DNA from: CAVTND01 sp963735955
GTDB lineage: Bacteria; Pseudomonadota; Gammaproteobacteria; Burkholderiales; Burkholderiaceae_F
NCBI GenBank assembly: GCA_963735955.1
Contig: CAVTND010000024.1
Coordinates: forward strand, 1-64,000
DNA length: 64,000 nucleotides
Direction: 5' to 3'
Under the pieces are notes generated by a model that was not told the origin of the DNA, did no database searches, and was given only the letters and a program-made list of their open reading frames with translations. Of this stretch, positions 53,306 through 61,385 are shown one piece after another; positions within the stretch are counted from its first letter, which is position 1; the number at the start of each line of letters is the position of its first letter. Position numbers and translations under genes: made by a program.

Positions 53306-54187
53306 CTAGCGCGGTGGCAAATAGCGCATGGGATCGACCGGCTTGCCCTGGCGCCGGATTTCGAAGTGCAGTTTCGGACGATCGGCGTCCGTCTTGCCGA
53401 TTTCGGCGATGCGCTGGCCGCGCTTGACCGACTGACCCTGCTTGACCAGGATCTGCCGGTTGTGCGCGTAGGCAGAGATGAAATCGTCGGTGTGCTTGAT
53501 GATCACGAGATTGCCATAGCCGCGCAGGGCGCTGCCAACATAGACGACTTCGCCGTCGGCCGCCGCGCTGACCAGATCGCCTTCATTGCCGGCAATGTCG
53601 ATGCCCTTGTTGCGCGGTTCCTCGAAGCCTTCAATTACCTTGCCGCTCGCCGGCCATTGGAACGACACCGTACTTTCTGCCGGGACAGGTTTGGGATCGA
53701 CTTTGGTTTCAGGTTTGGTTTCCGGTTTGGCAGCTTGCGCACCGGGCAAGACTGGCGTGCCGGGCGCGCTCGCCACGGGTGGTGCTCCCGGGCCCGGCAA
53801 GGGTCGAACTTCGGTGGCCCCGGATGGCGCAATCGGTGTGACGACCACCGCCCCCGACTCGGCAGGCGGCGCAATGCGCAGCGCCTGTCCGACTGCAAGC
53901 AGGCCTGGATCCGTGATGCCGTTCCAACGCGCGAGATCACGAAAGTCAACCCCGAAGGCGTGCGCGATGCTGTAAAGGGTGTCACCGCGCTGCACCGTGT
54001 AAACACCATCGCGCGCTTCGCGCCCGCCCGTCGGTGGAGTTGTCGAGGCAGGAGGAGGCGGGGCACCCGCAACCGGCGCCTTTGCTGACGAAGAGCGATC
54101 AACCACCGGGGCCGGCTTCTGTGCACTGCAAGCCACCAGCACTGCGATCAGGGCCGCCGTTGCACCCGACCTCACGAAACCCTCCAT
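53306..54187 (-). CDS. nlpD: NlpD-like LysM/LytM lipoprotein
   Basis: NlpD activates amidases at the division septum. The 293-residue protein has a lipobox AVLVAC and a LysM domain (YTVQRGDTLYSIAHAFGVDF). A Pro/Lys-rich linker follows with repeated KPETK units, then a C-terminal LytM (M23) domain (GIDIAGNEGDLVSAAADGEV, YAHNRQILVKQGQSVKRG, KLHFEIRRQGKPVDP). The zinc ligands of active M23 enzymes are degenerate (Asn for the first His, KLHFE instead of HxHFE), as expected for a regulator rather than an enzyme. It lies in the surE-pcm-nlpD cluster. Confidence 0.92.
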   Translation of the reverse strand: MEGFVRSGATAALIAVLVACSAQKPAPVVDRSSSAKAPVAGAPPPPASTTPPTGGREARDGVYTVQRGDTLYSIAHAFGVDFRDLARWNGITDPGLLAVGQALRIAPPAESGAVVVTPIAPSGATEVRPLPGPGAPPVASAPGTPVLPGAQAAKPETKPETKVDPKPVPAESTVSFQWPASGKVIEGFEEPRNKGIDIAGNEGDLVSAAADGEVVYVGSALRGYGNLVIIKHTDDFISAYAHNRQILVKQGQSVKRGQRIAEIGKTDADRPKLHFEIRRQGKPVDPMRYLPPR

Positions 54188-54197
54188 CCCTGCCCTC

Positions 54198-54875
54198 CTA
54201 GGCAACGCCGCCGCGCAGCGGCACAAATCGCACTTCGTCGCGCGAGCTGCGCGAAATTCGTCCCGCCATGTCCTTGATTGCGACCACAAGTTGCTGCCGT
54301 CCGTGGCCGAGCGGCGCGACGATGCGCCCGCCCGGATTCAACTGCTCGATCCAGGCGTTTGGAATCTCGTCGGCCGCAGCCGCCGCCACGATGGCGTCAT
54401 AAGGTGCGCCGACGGCCACGCCCTCGACCCCATCGCCGAACACCAGCCGCAGATTGGGCAAGCGAAGGTCGCGCAGATTTGCGCGCGCTTGGTCGTGCAA
54501 TGCGCGCAGCCGCTCGACGCTGACCACGGTACCGAAGATCTGTGCCAGCACGGCAGCCGCGTACCCGCATCCGGTTCCGATCTCGAGTACGCGAGCTGCG
54601 CGTGGATCAGCCATGCCCTCCAGCGCCAGCTCGGCCGTGCGCGCAACGATATAGGGCTGTGAAATCGTTTGCCCGTGCCCGATCGGCAATGCGCAGTCCT
54701 CGTAGGCGCGGCTGGCCAGCGCTTCGTCGACAAAGCGATGGCGCGGAACTGCGTGCAGTGCCTCGAGCACGCGCGAGTCGCTTACCCCCAGCTCGCGCAC
54801 GCGCTCAACCATGCGGCCGCGCACCCGCTCCGAAGCAAGCCCACCATGCGCCTGCGCGGTGCGTGCCGCGGTCAT
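54198..54875 (-). CDS. pcm: Protein-L-isoaspartate O-methyltransferase
   Basis: Pcm repairs isoaspartyl residues using SAM. The 225-residue protein shows VPRHRFVDEALASRAYEDCALPIGHGQTISQPYIVA, SAM motif I VLEIGTGCGYAAAVLA, and the NLRLVFGDGVEG and DAIVAAAAADEIP motifs. It overlaps surE by 4 bp (ATGA), so the two are coupled, and nlpD follows after 10 bp. This is the classical stationary-phase surE-pcm-nlpD arrangement, often followed by rpoS, which is absent here. Confidence 0.95.
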   Translation of the reverse strand: MTAARTAQAHGGLASERVRGRMVERVRELGVSDSRVLEALHAVPRHRFVDEALASRAYEDCALPIGHGQTISQPYIVARTAELALEGMADPRAARVLEIGTGCGYAAAVLAQIFGTVVSVERLRALHDQARANLRDLRLPNLRLVFGDGVEGVAVGAPYDAIVAAAAADEIPNAWIEQLNPGGRIVAPLGHGRQQLVVAIKDMAGRISRSSRDEVRFVPLRGGVA

Positions 54876-55624
54876 TTGAGCGATGACCCCAGCCAGGCGT
54901 CGACCGCGCCAAGTTGCTCGAGATGCGTGAGGTCAACCTGCAGCGGAGTGACCGACACAAACCCCTGGGCTGTTGCATGAAAGTCGGTACCCGGCCCGCC
55001 TTCGCGTGCCGCGCCGGCGGCACCAATCCAATAGATGGCCTCGCCGCGCGGATTGGTTGACCGCACGACCGGCTCCGACGGGTGGCGCTTGCCGAGTCGA
55101 GTACCAATGATGCCCCGCAGTTGCTGCCGAGGAAGGTTCGGCACATTGACGTTGAGCAGGAACGGACCGGCGAGCGGCTGCTCGACATAGCGTGTGACGA
55201 TCTCGGAGGCCACGCTCGCGGCGGATTCAAGATGGGCATGGCCCTTTTCGACCAGCGAGAATGCGATCGACGGAATGCCGAACAGATATCCTTCAGTAGC
55301 GGCCGCCACGGTGCCCGAGTACAGGGTGTCATCGCCCATGTTCTGGCCGTTGTTGATACCCGAGACGATCAGGTCTGGCCGATGGTCGAGCAGGCCCGTC
55401 AAGGCGATATGCACGCAGTCGCTTGGGGTGCCATTGATGAAGATGTAACCATTGGCGGCACGATTCACCGTCAGCGGCCGCGATAGCGTCAGCGAATTGC
55501 TGGCGCCGCTGCTGTTCTGTTCGGGAGCCACCACCGTGATATCGCCCAAGGGACGCATGGCGTCGACGAGGGCGGCCAGGCCGGGCGCGAGGTAACCGTC
55601 ATCGTTGGAGACCAGGATGCGCAT
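54872..55624 (-). CDS. surE: 5'-/3'-nucleotidase SurE
   Basis: SurE is a metal-dependent nucleoside monophosphate phosphatase. The 250-residue protein begins MRILVSNDDGYLAPG with the paired metal-binding Asp residues, then VVAPEQNSSGASNSLTL, NGTPSDCVHIALTGLL, LIVSGINNGQNMGDD and YSGTVAAATEG. ATG 55624 is canonical. A terminator hairpin and tRNA-Pro lie directly upstream. Confidence 0.95.
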   Translation of the reverse strand: MRILVSNDDGYLAPGLAALVDAMRPLGDITVVAPEQNSSGASNSLTLSRPLTVNRAANGYIFINGTPSDCVHIALTGLLDHRPDLIVSGINNGQNMGDDTLYSGTVAAATEGYLFGIPSIAFSLVEKGHAHLESAASVASEIVTRYVEQPLAGPFLLNVNVPNLPRQQLRGIIGTRLGKRHPSEPVVRSTNPRGEAIYWIGAAGAAREGGPGTDFHATAQGFVSVTPLQVDLTHLEQLGAVDAWLGSSLK

Positions 55625-55640
55625 GTGGAAGCTGCCGGCC

Positions 55641-55680
55641 CTTAAACAAAGTGGCCGGTGCACGTGAACGTACACCGGCC
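55641..55680 (-). terminator. Intrinsic terminator after tRNA-Pro
   Basis: On the minus strand GGCCGGTG and CACCGGCC form an 8-bp stem around a 12-nt loop, followed by the T-rich ACTTTGTTTAAG. It lies 21 bp after the tRNA-Pro 3' end and immediately before surE. Confidence 0.65.
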
Positions 55681-55700
55681 TCTGAAGCTCTGAAGATTTC

Positions 55701-55779
<79 letters not shown>

Positions 55780-55811
55780 GCCAGGCATTATAGCCACGCT
55801 CAGTTACTCTC

Positions 55812-56189
55812 TCACCGGTCCTTGAGCAGTTGTCTGATCTGCGCGAGTTCGTCGCGTACCGAATTCAGATCGCTGGGAGCAGCACCGCCATTGCCGGTCT
55901 TGGGACTGCGGCTTGGACGTCCGCCGTCCTCCAGCCGATTGCGCGCACCACTGATCGTGAAGCCTTGCTCGTAAAGCAGTTCGCGAATGCGACGAATCAA
56001 GAGCACTTCGTGATGCTGGTAGTAACGCCGGTTGCCGCGTCGCTTGACCGGCTTCAGTTGTGTGAACTCCTGTTCCCAGTAACGCAGCACATGTGGCTTC
56101 ACGCTGCACAGTTCGCTGACCTCACCGATCGTGAAGTATCGCTTGGCCGGAATCGGCGGCAGCAACTGCGAAGTGTCGTGGCGCTGCAT
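55812..56189 (-). CDS. MerR family transcriptional regulator
   Basis: This 125-residue regulator has an N-terminal winged HTH (KRYFTIGEVSELCSVKPHVLRYWEQEFTQL, then RRGNRRYYQHHEVLLIRRI) and a short coiled-coil tail. It lacks the metal-binding Cys pattern of CueR/ZntR types. This subgroup is regularly found directly after ihfA in proteobacteria; its effector and targets are unknown. The C-terminal part ends DELAQIRQLLKDR. Confidence 0.88.
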   Translation of the reverse strand: MQRHDTSQLLPPIPAKRYFTIGEVSELCSVKPHVLRYWEQEFTQLKPVKRRGNRRYYQHHEVLLIRRIRELLYEQGFTISGARNRLEDGGRPSRSPKTGNGGAAPSDLNSVRDELAQIRQLLKDR

Positions 56190-56226
56190 GAGTCAATGAG
56201 CGACGACGGGCCGGGCGACTAAATGC

Positions 56227-56589
56227 CTAGAGCGTGCCCGACGCGCGGGCGACGGCAGCCTTGAGCTTCTGGCTTGCGTGAAACGTCACGACCCGGCGCG
56301 CGGTGATGGCGATCTCCTCACCGGTCTTTGGATTGCGGCCAGGGCGAGTCGGCTTGTCGCGGAGCTGAAAGTTGCCAAATCCGGATAGCTTGACCGACTC
56401 ACCCCGTTCAAGCGCCTGGCGAATCTCGTCAAAGAAACCATCGACCATGTCTTTCGCCTCGCGCTTGTTCAATCCAAGACGATCGAACAGGGTTTCGGCC
56501 AGCTCGGCCTTGGTCATGGTGTGGCCCTGATCGCCCGAACTAGCAGCGCCGGCCGTCGCGGCTTCAAGAAGGTTCATGCCCGTAGTCAT
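56227..56589 (-). CDS. ihfA: Integration host factor subunit alpha
   Basis: IHF-alpha bends DNA as a heterodimer with IHF-beta. The conserved body is TKAELAETLFDRLGLNKREAKDMVDGFFDEIR, then SVKLSGFGNFQLRDKP and RPGRNPKTGEEIAITARRVV. About 24 extra residues precede the usual start. Similar extensions occur in Burkholderiales, but the ATG before TKAEL (56517) is possible and would give 96 residues. The coding region begins 25 bp after pheT. Confidence 0.93.
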   Translation of the reverse strand: MTTGMNLLEAATAGAASSGDQGHTMTKAELAETLFDRLGLNKREAKDMVDGFFDEIRQALERGESVKLSGFGNFQLRDKPTRPGRNPKTGEEIAITARRVVTFHASQKLKAAVARASGTL

Positions 56590-56613
56590 CGAGGTCGTTC
56601 TCACTTCCAGGCT

Positions 56614-59043
56614 CTAGTGCCGCAGACGAGCTCCACAACTTTGTTCCAGTTCCGCAACGATGGCCGCCACGGCAGCATCAGCGTCGCTATCGGCAAGCGG
56701 CCGGTCAGTATCTTGCAGAACTATTCGGAAGGCAAGGCTCTTTTCTTTATTTAACAATGCGTTAGCGTTCACTTTGGGAGCAGTTTCGGGCGCATTCCCG
56801 GGACGATATACATCGAACAGACGAACCTCGCGGAGGGCCGCCAACCGCCCGTCAGTTCGCCGTCGACCGTCGATCGCCTTCAAGATTGTCTCGAACGGCA
56901 CGGACTCGTTGACGATGACCGCGATGTCCCGCTCGACAGCCTGAGTCTTCGCGACATCGCGCGGTTGCGGAAGGGCCCGTCGCAAGAGGGTCTCCAGCTC
57001 GATTTCAAACACGACCGCTGGCTTGTTCCACCCATGCGATTGCTGAATCCGGGGGTGTAGTTCGCCTACGAAACCGGTCGTTCGGCCCTCAATCTGAATG
57101 CGGGCACTGCGGCCCGGGTGAAGCAACGGATGCTCCGCAGGCACGAAGCTCATGCCCCTGGCCAGTTGCTCCAGGTCGCCCTTGAGGTCGAAGAAATCGA
57201 CTCCCCGGCTGGCTTGGCCCCATTGTTCTTCGTCTGACGGGCCATAGGCGAGACCGCCTACGACCTGCGGCTGCGAAATTCCGCTTACTTCGAGCGGCCC
57301 GTCCGCCACCTCTGGCGCGCGCGAAAACACACGCCCAAGTTCGAAGATGCGAACCCGCGTGGCCTGGCGATTCAGGTTGTAGCTCAATGTCTGTGCCAGT
57401 CCGCAGATCAGGCTGCTGCGCATGACCGCCATCTGACTGGCAATCGGATTCAGCACGGCAATCGGATTTGGATTGCGTGCCTGGTCGCGTTCCCAGTTGG
57501 CGTCCACGAAGGAATACGTCATGACTTCCTGGTAGCCGAGCGCGGCGAGCGCGCGACGCACATCGTGCGGCGATCGCCGTTCCTCGGTCCGCCGCTTCAT
57601 GGCTGCCGCAGCAACTGGCGGATGCGCAGGAATGCTGGAGTAGCCGACCAGGCGCGCCACCTCTTCGATCAGGTCTTCCTCGATTCCGAGGTCAAATCGG
57701 TAGGTCGGCGGCGTCACCGTGATCGCATCGGCTGACTGGGCGACCTGAAAACCCAGTCGTTCAAAGGCATTCGCCATCGCCTCCGCAGTGATCGGAACTC
57801 CAATCACCCGACGGCATCGTTCAACCCGCATCCTTATCGGCAGTCGGGGCGGAAGATCGAGAACCGTATCGTCGATCGGGCCAGCCGCTCCACCGCAGAT
57901 CTCGAGAATCAGCCGGCTGATGTATTCGATGTGATCGACGGTGGTCGCGAAATCGACTCCGCGTTCAAACCTGTGCGCAGCGTCGGTCGTGAAGTTGTAG
58001 CGGCGTGAGCGACCCCGGATCGCGTCGGGCCACCAGAATGCCGCCTCAACATAGACGTTGCGGGTAGCGAGCGTGACCGCCGTCGCCTCACCACCCATGA
58101 TGCCGGCCAGCGCTTCGACTCCCGCATCGTCCGCTATGACCCCGACCGACTCGTCGACGACCGCGCGCAGGCCGTTAAGCAATACCAACTCTTCGCCGGC
58201 GCGGCCCCAGCGAACCTGCAGCCCGCCCCGCACCTTGTCGAGATCGAAGATATGCGAGGGACGGCCGAGTTCGAGCATCACGTAATTCGAGATGTCGACC
58301 AGGGCCGAAATCGGCCGTTGGCCGCTGCGCTCAAGCCTTTGCCGCATCCAGCCGGGCGTTGGCGCCGCCGCATCGACGCCACGAATCACACGACCCGAAA
58401 AGCGGCCGCAAAGATCGCGCGCCTCGACTCGCACCGGCAGACGATCGGTCAGGGATGGCGGCACGGCTGCCATCGCCGGCGGCGTCAGCATCGCCCCGGT
58501 CAATGCCGCCACTTCGCGCGCTACACCGAGCACGCTCAGGCAGTCGGCACGATTGGGCGTGAGCTGGATCGACCATCTGCGGTCTTCGAGCGCCAATACT
58601 TCGCGCATATCAGCGCCGAGCTGAGCCGATGCGTCCAGGACCAACAGTCCGCCGTGGTCCTCCGACAAGCCAAGTTCTCGCGCCGAGCACAGCATGCCCT
58701 GCGACTCGACTCCCCGCACTGTTGCTGCCTTGATGCGCAGATCGCCCGGCAGCACCGCACCGACCACGGCACACGGAACCTTCATTCCAGGCGCGACATT
58801 CGGCGCCCCGCACACGATTGACAGGCGCGCCGTTCCAACATCGACATCACAGACCGTCAGCTTGTCGGCATTTGGATGGCGCGTAACGCTTCGCAGCTGC
58901 GCCACTACCACGCCGGAAAAGGGGGGCGCGACCGGCTGATTTTCCTCGACCTCGAGGCCGGCCATGGTCAACTTTTCGGCCAGATCCGCGCTCGATAGCG
59001 GAGGATCTACCAGACTGCGAAGCCATCGCTCTGAAAACTGCAT
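56614..59043 (-). CDS. pheT: Phenylalanyl-tRNA synthetase beta subunit
   Basis: The 809-residue beta chain carries, in order, the N-terminal B1 and tRNA-binding OB domain (VVVAQLRSVTRHPNADKLTVCDVD), the B3/B4 editing region, two B5 domains, the catalytic-like core (VRIFELGRVF) and a C-terminal ferredoxin-like anticodon-binding domain (DIAVIVNESVPFETILKAI). It follows pheS by 11 bp and forms the alpha2beta2 enzyme with it. Confidence 0.96.
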   Translation of the reverse strand: MQFSERWLRSLVDPPLSSADLAEKLTMAGLEVEENQPVAPPFSGVVVAQLRSVTRHPNADKLTVCDVDVGTARLSIVCGAPNVAPGMKVPCAVVGAVLPGDLRIKAATVRGVESQGMLCSARELGLSEDHGGLLVLDASAQLGADMREVLALEDRRWSIQLTPNRADCLSVLGVAREVAALTGAMLTPPAMAAVPPSLTDRLPVRVEARDLCGRFSGRVIRGVDAAAPTPGWMRQRLERSGQRPISALVDISNYVMLELGRPSHIFDLDKVRGGLQVRWGRAGEELVLLNGLRAVVDESVGVIADDAGVEALAGIMGGEATAVTLATRNVYVEAAFWWPDAIRGRSRRYNFTTDAAHRFERGVDFATTVDHIEYISRLILEICGGAAGPIDDTVLDLPPRLPIRMRVERCRRVIGVPITAEAMANAFERLGFQVAQSADAITVTPPTYRFDLGIEEDLIEEVARLVGYSSIPAHPPVAAAAMKRRTEERRSPHDVRRALAALGYQEVMTYSFVDANWERDQARNPNPIAVLNPIASQMAVMRSSLICGLAQTLSYNLNRQATRVRIFELGRVFSRAPEVADGPLEVSGISQPQVVGGLAYGPSDEEQWGQASRGVDFFDLKGDLEQLARGMSFVPAEHPLLHPGRSARIQIEGRTTGFVGELHPRIQQSHGWNKPAVVFEIELETLLRRALPQPRDVAKTQAVERDIAVIVNESVPFETILKAIDGRRRTDGRLAALREVRLFDVYRPGNAPETAPKVNANALLNKEKSLAFRIVLQDTDRPLADSDADAAVAAIVAELEQSCGARLRH

Positions 59044-59054
59044 GCAAGGCTCCG

Positions 59055-60074
59055 TCAGTTGAACTGGCGCAGGAAGCGCAGATCGCCATCAAAGAAAACG
59101 CGCAGATCGTCGATGCCATAACGCAGCATCGTCAGGCGCTCGATGCCGGAGCCGAACGCAAATCCCATGTAGAGCTCGGGATCCAGGCCGAAGTTGCGTA
59201 CCACGGTCGGGTGCACCTGGCCCGCGCCCGAGATCTCAAGCCACTGTCCGGCCAGCGAACCGCCGGTGAACATCATGTCGATTTCCGCAGATGGTTCGGT
59301 AAACGGAAAGTAGGAGGGACGAAAACGGACGGCAAGCGCATCGGTCTCGAAGAAACTTTGCAGGAAATCCGTGTAGACGCCCTTGAGGTCGGCAAAGCTG
59401 ACATCTTCGCCGATCCAAAGTCCCTCGACCTGATGGAACATTGGCGAATGGGTCGCATCGCTGTCGACCCGGTAGGTGCGTCCCAGGGCGATCACCTTGA
59501 TCGGTGGACGATGTGTTCGCGCGTAGCGCACCTGCATCGGGCTGGTATGCGTGCGCAACAGCAACGGCTTGCCCTGTTGATCATTGGCATCGACGTAGAA
59601 CGTGTCCTGCATCGACCGCGCCGGGTGATTCTCGGGACTGTTGAGCGCCGTGAAGTTGTACCAGTCGGTTTCAATTTCAGGGCCGTCTGCTACGTCAAAG
59701 CCGATCGATGTGAAGATCTCCTCGATGCGTATCCAGCTTCGCGTAACTGGATGGATTCCGCCGGCACCACGCGAGCGGCCGGGCAGAGTCACGTCGATGG
59801 ACTCGGCGGCAAGGCGTTGTTCAATTTGCAGATCGGCGAGTGCCTGACGACGTTCCGCCAGCAGGCGCTCAATGGCCTCCTTCGCGATGTTGATCTGCGC
59901 GCCCTGAGTGCGCCTTTCCTCTGGCGCCAGGCCCGCAAGCGCCTTGAGACGCAAGGTGATCAGGCCGGCCTTGCCGAGGTAGCGCGCTTTTTCGTTCTCC
60001 AGGGCGGCGGCCTGTGTCGCGGCTCCGAATGCAGCGTGCGCTTCGTCTACCAGTCGTTGCAGATCAGGGGTCAT
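59055..60074 (-). CDS. pheS: Phenylalanyl-tRNA synthetase alpha subunit
   Basis: The 339-residue alpha chain has an N-terminal coiled-coil tRNA-binding arm, HPVTRSWIRIEEIFTSIGFDVADGPEIETDW, motif 2 (VIALGRTYRVDSDATHSPMFHQVEG) and motif 3 (GFAFGSGIERLTMLRYGIDD). An 88-bp gap with a strong hairpin separates it from rplT. Confidence 0.96.
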   Translation of the reverse strand: MTPDLQRLVDEAHAAFGAATQAAALENEKARYLGKAGLITLRLKALAGLAPEERRTQGAQINIAKEAIERLLAERRQALADLQIEQRLAAESIDVTLPGRSRGAGGIHPVTRSWIRIEEIFTSIGFDVADGPEIETDWYNFTALNSPENHPARSMQDTFYVDANDQQGKPLLLRTHTSPMQVRYARTHRPPIKVIALGRTYRVDSDATHSPMFHQVEGLWIGEDVSFADLKGVYTDFLQSFFETDALAVRFRPSYFPFTEPSAEIDMMFTGGSLAGQWLEISGAGQVHPTVVRNFGLDPELYMGFAFGSGIERLTMLRYGIDDLRVFFDGDLRFLRQFN

Positions 60075-60094
60075 ACGCGAGCCATTGGAAATGG

Positions 60095-60122
60095 AACGGG
60101 GCCTGGTTCAAGAGGCCCCGTT
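60095..60122 (-). terminator. Hairpin between rplT and pheS
   Basis: A perfect 10-bp GC-rich stem AACGGGGCCT/AGGCCCCGTT with an 8-nt loop lies 41 bp after the rplT stop and 21 bp before the pheS ATG. No long U-run follows, so it may be a weak terminator, attenuator or processing signal. I find no Phe-rich leader peptide. Confidence 0.5.
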
Positions 60123-60162
60123 TCCCGTCGTGGCGGCCGCCTCTGCGGCTTGCGTTCAGGGA

Positions 60163-60522
60163 TCAGGCCGCCAGGCTGGCCTTGACCTTGTCGACGATCG
60201 CCGCAAAGCCCGGTTTGTCCAGTACTGCCATGTCCGCCAGGATCTTCCGGTCGATGCCGATCTCCGCCTTGTTGAGCCCGTTCATGAAGGCGCTGTAGCT
60301 GATGCCGTGCTCGCGCACGGCGGCATTGATACGTGCAATCCACAGTGAACGGAATACACGCTTCTTGGTGCGGCGATCGCGGTAGGCGTACTGGCCCGCC
60401 TTCATCACCGCTTCTTTGGCGACCCGGAATACGTTCTTCCGGCGGCGGGTAAAGCCGGCCGACTGGGCCAGCACTTTCTTGTGACGCGCGCGCGCGGTTA
60501 CTCCACGTTTGACTCTCGGCAT
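60163..60522 (-). CDS. rplT: 50S ribosomal protein L20
   Basis: This 119-residue L20 is needed early in 50S assembly. The highly basic N-terminal arm (PRVKRGVTARARHKKVL, then RRRKNVFRVAKEAVMKAGQYAYRDRR) and the C-terminal globular part (YSAFMNGLNKAEIGIDRKIL) are intact. It lies 11 bp after rpmI. Confidence 0.97.
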   Translation of the reverse strand: MPRVKRGVTARARHKKVLAQSAGFTRRRKNVFRVAKEAVMKAGQYAYRDRRTKKRVFRSLWIARINAAVREHGISYSAFMNGLNKAEIGIDRKILADMAVLDKPGFAAIVDKVKASLAA

Positions 60523-60533
60523 GGTCGTCTCCC

Positions 60534-60731
60534 TTACGCGTACGGCATCATGCGGCGGACCGACTTGACGTCTGCCTCATGCAGCGTGACGGCGCCGCGC
60601 AGGTGACGCTTCGCCTTGGTGGTCTTCTTGGTGAGGATGTGGCGCTTGAACGCCTGCCCACGCTTGATCGAGCCGCTGGCGCGGATCTCGAAGCGCTTCG
60701 CAGCGCTCTTCTTGGTCTTCATCTTCGGCAT
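60534..60731 (-). CDS. rpmI: 50S ribosomal protein L35
   Basis: This 65-residue L35 starts at ATG 60731 with PKMKTKKSAAKRFEIRASG and ends RGAVTLHEADVKSVRRMMPYA. It is in the conserved infC-rpmI-rplT order. The 105-bp gap to infC has no further gene. Confidence 0.96.
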   Translation of the reverse strand: MPKMKTKKSAAKRFEIRASGSIKRGQAFKRHILTKKTTKAKRHLRGAVTLHEADVKSVRRMMPYA

Positions 60732-60836
60732 CTTGGCCGTCCTTTCCTTCTTGGATGATTGCAGGCGCTCTTGCGAGACTTCGAAGCCTGCTTTCACTTG
60801 TTTTCACTATCGCTTCTGCGACAGCACCCTGCTAAA

Positions 60837-61358
60837 TCACTTCTTCTTCTTGGGCGCCAGCATCATCACCATCTGGCGGCCCTCCAGTCGCGGCATCGAC
60901 TCGACTTGGGCGTGCTCGACCAGCTCGTCCCGCACCCGCTCCAGCAGTTTGATGCCGAATTCCTGGTGCGCCATTTCACGCCCCCGGAAGCGCAGCGTGA
61001 TCTTTGCCTTGTCGCCCTCGTCAAGAAAGCGGACCAGATTGCGCATCTTGGTCTGGTAATCGTTCTCGTCGGTCTGCGGCCTGAATTTCACTTCCTTGAT
61101 CAGGACCTGTTTCTGCTTGAGCTTGGCTTCGTGCGCCTTCTTCTGTTCCTGGTACTTGAACTTGCCGTAGTCCATCAAGCGACACACCGGCGGCACCGCG
61201 GTAGGAGCGATCTCCACCAGGTCCACGTTGGCTTCTTCGGCAAGGCGAAACGCCTCGGTCACTTTGACAACTCCGATCGGTTCGCCTTCGGTCCCAACGA
61301 GGCGTACTTCGGGAGCATTGATCTCACCGTTGATTCGGTGCGCACGATCCTGAGCGAT
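60837..61358 (-). CDS. infC: Translation initiation factor IF-3, rare ATC start
   Basis: IF-3 of about 173 residues. The body (AHRINGEINAPEVRLVGTEG, IAPTAVPPVCRLMDYGKFKY, IKEVKFRPQTDENDYQTKMRNL, ITLRFRGREMAHQEFG) is standard. The first in-frame codon matching family N-termini is ATC at 61358-61356 (Ile-Ala-Gln-Asp). It follows GGAGAGGG with 4 bases between. ATT/ATC starts are known in infC and allow IF-3 to repress its own synthesis. A TTG five codons upstream is an alternative but would overlap the ribosome site. Confidence 0.93.
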   Translation of the reverse strand: MAQDRAHRINGEINAPEVRLVGTEGEPIGVVKVTEAFRLAEEANVDLVEIAPTAVPPVCRLMDYGKFKYQEQKKAHEAKLKQKQVLIKEVKFRPQTDENDYQTKMRNLVRFLDEGDKAKITLRFRGREMAHQEFGIKLLERVRDELVEHAQVESMPRLEGRQMVMMLAPKKKK

Positions 61359-61385
61359 GGTCACCCTCTCCAAGTAATCAAATGA

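Noticed and set aside
53306..54187. Active M23 endopeptidase
   Set aside because: The zinc-binding His residues are replaced, so it fits the non-catalytic NlpD/EnvC activator group.
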